Below, in pieces: positions 1 through 5,338 of a DNA stretch of 5,886 nucleotides. The notes under the pieces are model-generated. The model ran no database searches and was not told where the DNA came from. It worked only from the letters and a program-made list of their open reading frames with translations. Origin of the DNA: an uncultured Acetatifactor sp. (GTDB lineage Bacteria; Bacillota; Clostridia; Lachnospirales; Lachnospiraceae); the NCBI GenBank assembly GCA_910586515.1, contig CAJUGL010000105.1, positions 1-5,886 on the forward strand. Reading direction: 5' to 3'. The first letter of the stretch is position 1. Each line of letters starts with the position of its first letter. The translations under genes were made by a program, and so were the position numbers.

Positions 1-482
1 ATGAAGTGGTCACTCCACCGGCAGTGTCTGTCTATGATTACGAATACCGGGTGAATACGGAGGTCATCACTTCGGTCATGGTGCAGGGAGGACAGGCAGA
101 TCCGGACCATCCGGTATCCGTGACCTTCCATGTGGGCGGGCGGACCATGCGGGTGAATGATGTGTATTACCCTTCCGGAGACAGCCAGCTGGTGTGGATC
201 CGCTGGACTACCCCGGCAACACCCCAGGTGATGGAGATCACCGTCTCGGCTTCCGGCAAGGGACATGCGGAAAAGAGCGTGATCACCGCCAATATCGTAG
301 ACCTGGATCAGAACCCGCCCCCGGACCCCCAGGCCGATGACCGGAACGATGGGTTCACGCCGGGAACTATGCCGGTGAATGAGCAGAAGACATCCCTGGA
401 CTGGAGCGTATGGAGGCCCTGGTGGCAGGAACACTGGGTCTGGCACAGCAGAGGGGAGGATGACGGCTACTGGTGCGACCAT
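1..482 (+). CDS. Tryptophan-rich extracytoplasmic protein of a conjugative element, exon 1 (5' end outside window)
   Basis: Open from the window edge in the frame whose codons start at base 3; no start or signal peptide is visible, so the true start lies upstream. About 160 codons are seen. The first ~100 residues look like a beta-rich, Ig-like extracellular domain (VSVTFHVGG, VWIRWTTP, MEITVSASGKG), followed by a Pro/Asp linker (NPPPDPQADDRNDG) and a Trp-rich stretch (WSVWRPWWQEHWVWH) ending YWCDH. I recognise the overall pattern from proteins of unknown function encoded in Firmicutes conjugative elements beside T4SS-type genes. The reading frame runs only six codons into the intron (ARFVFS) before a TAA at 501-503, so the gene is interrupted. 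Joined to 3225 it continues in frame as DHGWWEF, which matches how I remember the uninterrupted family. Function is unknown; a surface or envelope role is inferred from composition. Confidence 0.85.
476..482 (+). other. IBS1: intron-binding site at the end of exon 1
   Basis: The last seven exon bases, CGACCAT, are complementary to GTGGTCG at 882-888 (six Watson-Crick pairs and one U-G). This is the classic IBS1-EBS1 pairing that defines the 5' splice site and the DNA target of a group II intron. It places the exon-intron junction between 482 and 483, which is also a codon boundary. Confidence 0.85.
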
Positions 483-487
483 GCGCG

Positions 488-984
488 CTTCGTTTTCAGT
501 TAATCTGTGTAGAAATGCGCAATAAAGCTGAACAGGTTTCCAGAGGAAACCTGAACTCTGCATTTGAATCGGCAGGTGTGATTCCTGCCTGACCTTGTGT
601 GAAAGGTGACAAAATCCCTGATACTCCGACGTGCATTAGGCGGCAATGAGCCTGGTGTACGAAGCTCGGTGAAGAGCGGCCAAAGCGCCTGTGATGGGGC
701 GAGTAGCCGCAAGGGGCTATAAAACAGTCATGCTTAGTATGTCGAAAGACCGACGAATACTTGAACGTACAGCTCGTAACACCAAGGATACCGAAATAAG
801 AAGGTATTCGCTCCTTTTAGGGGAACTGTCATTGGGAAATATCTGTGATTGTATTTTTCAATAGAAAACCATAGGGAAACCGTGGTCGAATGTCTTTAGC
901 AGACATCACACCAGCTAAAGATGGCAGTCGGGCTACAGAGTAGAGCTAAAACTGTTATGTAAAGCTAGAATGCAGGGAACGAAG
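488..984 (+). ncRNA. Group II intron domain I
   Basis: Domain I is the scaffold that recognises the exons. Its base is visible as CTTCGTTTTC (488-497) pairing with GGGAACGAAG (975-984), 8 Watson-Crick pairs plus 2 G-U. Clear internal helices are 513-518 with 560-565 (AAATGC/GCATTT), a 9-bp hairpin 533-553 with loop AGA, a 6-bp hairpin 571-589, a hairpin 703-720, and a perfect 6-bp hairpin 890-906 directly after EBS1. The stretch has no credible protein-coding gene; the open frames crossing it on either strand are by-products of structured RNA sequence. Confidence 0.85.
882..888 (+). other. EBS1: exon-binding site 1
   Basis: GTGGTCG in domain I is complementary to the final seven bases of exon 1 (CGACCAT, 476-482). 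It is followed at once by a 6-bp hairpin (890-906). The base just before it, C881, is complementary to the first exon 2 base, G3225, as a delta-delta' contact would be in IIA-type introns; one base pair alone is weak evidence. Confidence 0.8.
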
Positions 985-1203
985 GAACCACAGCAGAGAA
1001 CGGTAACTACCGTAAAAGAGTTATTGCACTCGCTCTAACAGGCAGGAAATGGCCTGTGAAGCTGTGGGACGGCAGCCCGTAGTAGTGATGAAGCACCGTA
1101 ATGGGTGTGGAGCGAAGGGGCATAGTCTGTACAGTAATCATGTGACCAGTCTGTCGAGGAAGCCGTAGGCGAACCTGACTAAAACCAAAAACACCAGAAT
1201 CCG
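985..1203 (+). ncRNA. Intron domains II-III and 5' side of domain IV
   Basis: By position between the domain I base (984) and the maturase RBS, this non-coding stretch must hold domains II, III and the 5' strand of domain IV. A short hairpin is visible at 1000-1013 (ACGGT/ACCGT). I could not draw the individual domain borders with confidence by eye. Confidence 0.6.
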
Positions 1204-1211
1204 AAAGGAGG
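1204..1211 (+). promoter_or_regulatory. Ribosome binding site of the maturase
   Basis: AAAGGAGG lies 8 nt before ATG 1220. It decides the start: an in-frame GTG at 1211 overlaps this site and would add only three residues, so ATG 1220 is preferred. Confidence 0.85.
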
Positions 1212-1219
1212 TGGTGCGT

Positions 1220-3109
1220 ATGGCACAACAATTCGACTATCCGAAGAACGAAACAGACTTGCGTGATACGTTAGACGCACTTTATTTGGAGGCAAAGACA
1301 GCAAAGGACGGGGATAAAAGGCCGTCATTTAGAGGTTTGATTGAACTCATGTCCAGTGAGGTAACGATTAAAACCGCCATTCACAACATAAAAGCAAATA
1401 AGGGAAGCGAAACTCCGGGAGTTGACGGCTGGAAAATGCAGAGAGATTATCTCCAGAAGCCCTATGAATGGGTGTTTGAGGATATACAGAAAGCATTTCA
1501 TTATTTTAAGCCGGAAAAGATACGCCGGGTGTATATCGACAAGCCGGGAAAAACGGAAAAGCGCCCACTTGGTATTCCGACTATACGGGACAGAATTGTA
1601 CAGGAATGCATAAGGATTGTGCTGGAACCAATCATGGAAGCGCAGTTTTACCGATATTCCTTCGGGTTCCGTCCAATGAGGGATACAAAAATGGCGTTGC
1701 AGTGTATTACCGGCTACGTCCACAAAACAGGTTATTATTGGATTGTGGAAGGAGATATCAGCAAATGCTTTGACCGCATTAACCATGGAATACTGATTAA
1801 ACGCCTGTATCATATGGGCGTGAAGGACAGACGGGTATTGCAGATAATCAAGGCTATGTTGAGAGCAGGAATTGTTGGCGAAAACGAGAAAAATGAGGTC
1901 GGCACTCAGCAAGGGGGAGTCCTGTCGCCGCTGCTTGCAAACGTATATATGGATATGTTTGATGAATGGGTGAGCAGGCAGTGGATAGATAAGCGCACCT
2001 CTCATGATTATGCAAGAAGTGATATAAAAATCAGTTCCTTGCGCAAGCGTAGCAATCTGCGCCCGGTTTATTTGATTCGTTATGCTGATGATTTTGTACT
2101 AATAACCGATACCCCTCAAAATGCAAAGTGGTGGAAGGAACAAATCAAAACCTTTTTGGAACAAGTGTTGAGATTGAATCTGTCAGAAGAAAAAACGCTG
2201 ATAACAGATGTGCGTAAAAAGCATATCCATTTCTTAGGATATGAATACAAGGTAGTGAAAGGCAAGGCTAAGAAGGGGTACATTCCCCGCACTTTGCCTG
2301 ACAGGAAAAGATTAAAGCGGAAAGTAGATGAGATTGCGAAGGAGTGGAGGAAAATCCCGCTTGATGCAAGCAGGGAGAAAGTAATCCATGAATTAAATCT
2401 AATCAATAGTAAGGTTCGTGGTCTGATAAACTACTACGATAACTGTAGCTGGGTGAATGTTACCATGAAGAAATATAGCCGGAATCTGGAAAAAGCGGCC
2501 AAAAGGCGGCTGAAACAGTATAAAGGCAAATGGATTCCGGCAGACCAGACGCAGAATCTCGTAAATGTCCATCAGAAATATACCACGAAAATCCCAGCAA
2601 TCCATTATCGGGATATATGGATAGGAGTGACCCGGCTTGATTTTTGTAAATGGAATAAGGCAGGGGATAAGATACAGGAAGAAACTCCGTACACGGAAAG
2701 GGGTCGGACAATCTATTTTGAGCGAACCAAACGGCAGCGAATGAATGCGAGACTGGACGATGTTTTGAGTATGGAAACATCAGAGCTGGTATCCACCGGA
2801 CAGACCGGAAGGACGTATAATTTTGAGTTCTATATGAACCGTGCCTACGCTCTGAACCGGGATAAATTAAAATGCCGTGTCTGCGGAAGATGGCTTATCA
2901 ATGGCAAACTGTGTACCCATAGAATCAATCCGGGATTGCCCATAGGAAAAATCAATAAAGTAAATAACCTTGCTTCTATGGATAAAGAATGCTATCGAAT
3001 CGTAAACGACAAAACCGCAAACCTGTCACACCTTGATACAAAAACACGCAAAAATGTAGAGAAATTCAGAAAACAACTGGACAAATCACATGATAAGGCA
3101 ACTGTATAG
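1220..3109 (+). CDS. ltrA: Group II intron-encoded reverse transcriptase/maturase (LtrA-type)
   Basis: The 629-aa multifunctional intron protein binds its own intron RNA, promotes splicing, and reverse-transcribes it at new DNA sites. Domains in order: an N-terminal RT0-like region (GSETPGVDGWKMQ, ~65-80); RT core with RPLGIPT (~115-121), the first catalytic Asp in EGDISKCFD (D179), GTQQGGVLSPLLAN (from G228) and YADD at 288-291; thumb/domain X maturase region with RGLINYY (~400-406) followed by basic KKYSRNLEKAAKRRLKQY; and a C-terminal HNH-like zinc module with C552-x2-C555, H567 and C591. All RT catalytic aspartates are present and the length is normal for an IEP with an endonuclease domain. 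The HNH part looks altered: HR where HH is usual, and CY where CH is usual. The start is ATG 1220 with AAAGGAGG 8 nt upstream. The gene lies in domain IV and ends five bases before domain V begins. Symbol ltrA is used generically for this family. Confidence 0.95.
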   Translation: MAQQFDYPKNETDLRDTLDALYLEAKTAKDGDKRPSFRGLIELMSSEVTIKTAIHNIKANKGSETPGVDGWKMQRDYLQKPYEWVFEDIQKAFHYFKPEKIRRVYIDKPGKTEKRPLGIPTIRDRIVQECIRIVLEPIMEAQFYRYSFGFRPMRDTKMALQCITGYVHKTGYYWIVEGDISKCFDRINHGILIKRLYHMGVKDRRVLQIIKAMLRAGIVGENEKNEVGTQQGGVLSPLLANVYMDMFDEWVSRQWIDKRTSHDYARSDIKISSLRKRSNLRPVYLIRYADDFVLITDTPQNAKWWKEQIKTFLEQVLRLNLSEEKTLITDVRKKHIHFLGYEYKVVKGKAKKGYIPRTLPDRKRLKRKVDEIAKEWRKIPLDASREKVIHELNLINSKVRGLINYYDNCSWVNVTMKKYSRNLEKAAKRRLKQYKGKWIPADQTQNLVNVHQKYTTKIPAIHYRDIWIGVTRLDFCKWNKAGDKIQEETPYTERGRTIYFERTKRQRMNARLDDVLSMETSELVSTGQTGRTYNFEFYMNRAYALNRDKLKCRVCGRWLINGKLCTHRINPGLPIGKINKVNNLASMDKECYRIVNDKTANLSHLDTKTRKNVEKFRKQLDKSHDKATV

Positions 3110-3114
3110 ATGGA

Positions 3115-3148
3115 GCGCCGTGTGAGGGGAAACTCTCACGCACGGTGC
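3115..3148 (+). ncRNA. Group II intron domain V (catalytic hairpin)
   Basis: A 34-nt hairpin forms the splicing active site. The lower stem GCGCCGTG (3115-3122) pairs with CACGGTGC (3141-3148), including the conserved G3117-U3146 wobble. A 2-nt bulge, CG, sits at 3139-3140, and the upper stem 3123-3128 with 3133-3138 is capped by a GAAA tetraloop (3129-3132). Aligned on the loop and wobble, the catalytic triad is CGC (3116-3118) rather than the commoner AGC. CGC is known to be functional in the Oceanobacillus iheyensis IIC intron. C3116-G3147 pairing keeps the stem intact, so the domain looks competent. Confidence 0.9.
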
Positions 3149-3150
3149 GA

Positions 3151-3222
3151 AGCGGGGGAAAATCCCTCTGACTGCCTGACAGTTAAACACGGTCAGGTAA
3201 AAGATGTGGATTACCTATCGCT
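3151..3222 (+). ncRNA. Group II intron domain VI with branch-point adenosine
   Basis: Two bases after domain V, AGCG (3151-3154) pairs with CGCT (3219-3222). G3155 pairs with U3218, A3217 is left bulged, and GGG (3156-3158) pairs with CCT (3214-3216). Higher up, AATCC (3161-3165) pairs with GGATT (3208-3212), and a terminal hairpin TGCCTGAC/GTCAGGTA (3173-3180 with 3192-3199) has an 11-nt loop. A3217 is the predicted lariat branch nucleotide, eight nt from the 3' end, which is one of the two canonical distances. The intron then ends AC at 3223-3224. The distal extension makes this domain longer than in many bacterial introns. Confidence 0.85.
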
Positions 3223-3224
3223 AC

Positions 3225-3698
3225 GGCTGGTGGGAGTTTGACCTGGATACCTACCATGCGGGTCTGTCGGCCACCATGGGGATTACGCCGGATGGGAAGA
3301 ATCCCACCGCTTCCGGAAGCACCTTAAAATCCGGTTACGGGATCCAGGAAACTGTGACGGCCAGGGTCAGTACCAGCCAGAGCGCGGCCACCACTCCGGC
3401 CCAGAATGCGGTGACGTATTTCCCGGAATTCCAGTATGGGCGCTTCTGGCGGCTTCTTGGGCGTACCGGGAGCGGGTACCAGGCACGGTTTGAGTTTCAG
3501 GAAAACGAGTACAGCACCTATCAGCGGAGGACCCATTTCACACCGATCTGGTACCCGGACGGGAGCTATACCCCCTACACCTGGCTCATCGACAGCTGGA
3601 CCCCTGCCGGGATGCTGTCCATGAACCTGTCGGACAGTGTAAGCATCCGGGGAAATCTGTGGATGGACTGGCATATCGCCCCGCAGGATCCGTCATAG
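3225..3698 (+). CDS. Tryptophan-rich extracytoplasmic protein of a conjugative element, exon 2 (C-terminal half)
   Basis: Continues exon 1 in frame from base 3225 with GWWEFDLDTYHAGLSATM and runs 157 residues to TAG 3696-3698. It carries a beta-rich, aromatic domain (YFPEFQYGRFWRLL, RTHFTPIWYPDG, YTPYTWLIDSWTPAG) ending NLWMDWHIAPQDPS. There is no membrane segment or LPXTG motif at the C-terminus, so the spliced product is probably secreted or envelope-associated through a signal outside the window. An ATG at 3204 lies in frame but inside the intron (domain VI) without a good RBS, so it is not a genuine start. The stop codon overlaps the RBS of the next gene. Function is unknown; the location with conjugation genes suggests a cell-surface role in transfer. 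Confidence 0.85.
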   Translation, partial: GWWEFDLDTYHAGLSATMGITPDGKNPTASGSTLKSGYGIQETVTARVSTSQSAATTPAQNAVTYFPEFQYGRFWRLLGRTGSGYQARFEFQENEYSTYQRRTHFTPIWYPDGSYTPYTWLIDSWTPAGMLSMNLSDSVSIRGNLWMDWHIAPQDPS

Positions 3699-3710
3699 GA
3701 GGGCAGGAGC

Positions 3711-4178
3711 ATGGCATATGAGAGGATAAAGCGTCCAAAAGGAGCCGTCTACCATTATACAAAGAGAGAGAACCTGGATGGGATCCGGAAGGATGGCAGG
3801 CTGCGCCGTTTCGGGGACCGGGAATGCTGGGTGTGCAGCTGTCTGGAGGATACGCTCCGGCTGATGGAGCTGACAGTGATGCAGGAAGGAAAGCCCTACT
3901 ATGCAATGGGTGGTATCCTGAAACGCTATCCCCCTTTTGTGCCGGAGGAGTATGTGATCTTGAAGCTGCAGCCCAGGTACCAAAGCGGGGACTGGGTCAT
4001 TTGGAGACAGGCAATGCCTGTGGACGCGCCGCAGGAGCTTTTGGATCTGGCAGAGGAATTCAGCTTTTTGAAGAAAGGATTCCGGGGAGATTTAAGGTTT
4101 TATGGGGAGCCGGAGGTCTTCGAGGTTGCTGATTTCCTGGAAATGAGAACGTCTGGGCCGGAGCTTCGGATGGAATAA
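3711..4178 (+). CDS. Small soluble protein with N-terminal HYT motif; possible ADP-ribosyltransferase-like fold
   Basis: A 155-aa protein with no signal peptide or membrane segment, hence probably cytoplasmic. The start ATG 3711 is supported by AGGAGG at 3697-3702 (8-nt spacing), which overlaps the stop of the preceding gene; translational coupling is likely. The N-terminus reads VYHYTKRENLDGIRKDGRLRRFGD (written here as VYHYTKRENLDGI then RKDGRLRRFGD): a hydrophobic residue, H15-Y16-T17, then an NL-x-GI-x4-G helix. This resembles the NAD-binding opening of DarT-like and KptA-like ADP-ribosyltransferase relatives. CWVCSCLED (39-47) is Cys-rich, and a later segment reads YVILKLQPRYQSGDWVIWRQ. 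I recognise similar ORFs in Firmicutes conjugative elements but know no proven function. The fold assignment is inference from a short motif. Other possibilities are a non-catalytic cargo or regulatory protein. Confidence 0.8.
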   Translation: MAYERIKRPKGAVYHYTKRENLDGIRKDGRLRRFGDRECWVCSCLEDTLRLMELTVMQEGKPYYAMGGILKRYPPFVPEEYVILKLQPRYQSGDWVIWRQAMPVDAPQELLDLAEEFSFLKKGFRGDLRFYGEPEVFEVADFLEMRTSGPELRME

Positions 4179-4200
4179 AAGAACAGATCATCAGAGAAAA

Positions 4201-4206
4201 AGGAGG
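4201..4206 (+). promoter_or_regulatory. Ribosome binding site of the DUF3852-type gene
   Basis: AGGAGG, preceded by AAAA, lies 8 nt before ATG 4215 and fixes the start, which places a lysine/arginine-rich n-region at the head of the signal peptide. Confidence 0.8.
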
Positions 4207-4214
4207 AAAAATCA

Positions 4215-4553
4215 ATGAGAAAGAAAAAATGGATGGCAATGCTGGCGGTGAGCCTGTTCCTGGCGATGATGTTCGCCACCACTGCCTTCGCAGCCGGGAC
4301 CGGGGATGTGGCAGGGGCCATTGAAGGAACCTGGACCACAGCATCGGCTCAGATCAAGACTGTGGTCAACAAGGTGGTGTTCCCGGCCATCGACCTGATC
4401 CTGGCCGTGCTGTTCTTCGTGAAGGTGGGGACGGCCTATATGGACTACCGCAAGCACGGACAGATCGAATGGGCTCCACCGGTGATCCTGTTCGCCTGCC
4501 TGGTGTTCATGCTGACGGCCCCGCTTTATATCTGGGGGATCATCGGGATCTGA
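4215..4553 (+). CDS. DUF3852-type small membrane protein, VirB2-pilin-like
   Basis: A 112-aa protein with a textbook signal peptide: MRKKK n-region, a hydrophobic core to about residue 22, and likely cleavage after AFA (residues 24-26). The mature part has a short polar section (GDVAGAIEGTWTTASAQIKTVV), a hydrophobic helix (about 51-72, VVFPAIDLILAVLFFVKVG), a short charged loop (DYRKHGQIEW) and a second hydrophobic helix (about 88-112). Size, signal peptide and two helices joined by a small basic loop match the architecture of VirB2/TrbC pilins. The sequence itself fits DUF3852, a family I recall from Firmicutes conjugative elements. A role as pilin or T4SS membrane component is inferred. 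It lies 36 bp after the HYT-motif gene and upstream of a TrbL-like gene, which supports that reading. Confidence 0.85.
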   Translation: MRKKKWMAMLAVSLFLAMMFATTAFAAGTGDVAGAIEGTWTTASAQIKTVVNKVVFPAIDLILAVLFFVKVGTAYMDYRKHGQIEWAPPVILFACLVFMLTAPLYIWGIIGI

Positions 4554-4575
4554 GGAAAGGAAACTGTGTTTATAT

Positions 4576-4600
4576 GCGGCCTGTCTTTCTGGCAGGCTGC
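4576..4600 (+). promoter_or_regulatory. Intergenic hairpin abutting a ribosome binding site
   Basis: GCGGCCTGTC (4576-4585) pairs with GGCAGGCTGC (4591-4600) over 10 bp with two G-U pairs and a TTTCT loop. The G-U pairs mean it folds better as the + strand transcript. No T-run follows, so it is not an ordinary intrinsic terminator. It ends exactly where the purine-rich RBS of the DUF4240 gene starts (4601-4610), so it could affect translation or mRNA processing between the two genes. Function is speculative. Confidence 0.45.
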
Positions 4601-4615
4601 GGAAAGGGGGCTGGT

Positions 4616-5287
4616 ATGGATAAGGAGACATTCTGGAAGGTAATCGGAGAAGTCAACCGATGTGTGGAGAATGGTGACCAGGAAGCTGTTCTGGAAGCAA
4701 CCCAGAGGAAACTGATGGAATATTCTGCTGCGGACATCGCCAGATGGCATGAGATCAAGGGTGTGTATATGCAGCTTGCAGACAGGAACGATCTGTGGGC
4801 GGCCTGTGCGGCTACGGGTACCCACTGTACGGATGACGGATTTATGGATTTCCGTTCCTGGCTGATTTCCCAGGGAAAGGATGTGTATATGCAGGTGCTC
4901 CAGGATCCGGATTCCCTGGCGGAGGTGGAGATCCCGAAAGAAGGGGCGGATTTTGAAGCTTATGGATATGTTGCCTTATATGCCTACGGACAGAAAAAAG
5001 AAATAGAGACGAAAGGGCTGGCATCCGTCCTAAAAGATTATCTGACGTGGATCGGAAGAGAAGGGCAGACCAGTGCAGAAGGCTATCTGCGGGTGCTGGA
5101 ATATAGAAATGATACCTATCAGGAGATTGACGCACATCCCCTTGGGGAAAAGGAAAAAGATGAGATCCTTTCGGAAGTGGAACTGAGACCGGACATCAGC
5201 AGCTGCTGGAACAGGGAGATGCTGCCGGGGATCGTCCCCAGGCTGTGCTGGAAATATGGTGTCGGGCAGGGGATGGACATGTCCTGA
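4616..5287 (+). CDS. DUF4240 domain protein
   Basis: A 223-aa protein without signal peptide or membrane segment. The start ATG 4616 (MDKETFWKVIGEVN) is chosen because DUF4240 proteins begin this way and a purine-rich RBS (AAGGGGG, 4604-4610) lies 5 nt upstream. The open frame extends upstream to 4469, but that would overlap the preceding gene by 85 bp. Family features: FWKVI at the N-terminus, then NDLWAACAATGTHCTDDGF (~60-80), DFRSWLISQGKDVY and LQDPDSLAEVE, ending with an aromatic-rich segment near YGYVALYAYGQK (~120). Residues ~130-223 form a less conserved C-terminal region. DUF4240 has no established biochemical function. Placed among transfer genes, it is probably cargo or an accessory gene. 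Family recognition is good; role unknown. Confidence 0.85.
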   Translation: MDKETFWKVIGEVNRCVENGDQEAVLEATQRKLMEYSAADIARWHEIKGVYMQLADRNDLWAACAATGTHCTDDGFMDFRSWLISQGKDVYMQVLQDPDSLAEVEIPKEGADFEAYGYVALYAYGQKKEIETKGLASVLKDYLTWIGREGQTSAEGYLRVLEYRNDTYQEIDAHPLGEKEKDEILSEVELRPDISSCWNREMLPGIVPRLCWKYGVGQGMDMS

Positions 5288-5338
5288 CAGTCCATGTGTT
5301 TTGGTCTCCGGAAAAAGAAAGGAGGAACAGGCAGACCT

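Larger units (their letters stand above)
483..3224 (+). mobile_element. Complete group II intron with its own reverse transcriptase/maturase
   Basis: This 2742-nt self-splicing retroelement sits in the sense orientation inside the host coding sequence. Evidence seen directly: a 10-bp domain I closing stem (488-497 with 975-984); EBS1 at 882-888 matching the end of exon 1; the maturase ORF in the domain IV position; a 34-nt domain V at 3115-3148; and domain VI at 3151-3222 with a bulged A3217 eight nt from the 3' end, followed by terminal AC. Removal restores the host frame (YWCDH joined to GWWEF). The 5' end reads GCGCG, where the consensus is GUGYG. The element is visibly more A/T-rich than the flanking genes, as expected for an independently moving element. 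The 34-nt domain V fits IIA/IIB better than IIC, but I do not assign a subclass. It looks structurally complete; activity is inferred, not shown. Confidence 0.95.

Noticed and set aside
473..477. GTGCG as the intron 5' end
   Set aside because: It matches the consensus, but it would leave the exons out of frame, put the IBS1-matching bases inside the intron, and place the start 15 bases before the domain I stem.
507..512. GTGTAG as the intron 5' end
   Set aside because: It leaves an in-frame TAA (501-503) in exon 1 and excludes the 5' strand of the domain I closing stem (488-497).
1211..1219. GTG start for the maturase
   Set aside because: It overlaps the RBS AAAGGAGG; ATG 1220 has ideal 8-nt spacing.
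1325..2005. Long open frame on the minus strand opposite the maturase
   Set aside because: It is a shadow of the RT domain: no RBS and no recognisable protein features.
3115..3148. Intrinsic terminator after the maturase gene
   Set aside because: The hairpin has the loop, bulge and wobble of group II domain V and is not followed by a T-run.
3204..3698. Separate gene starting at ATG 3204
   Set aside because: The first seven codons lie in intron domain VI and there is no good RBS. The protein is the C-terminal half of the interrupted gene.
4469..4615. N-terminal extension of the DUF4240 gene
   Set aside because: It overlaps the DUF3852-type gene in another frame, has no RBS, and does not match the family N-terminus, which begins at MDKETFW.
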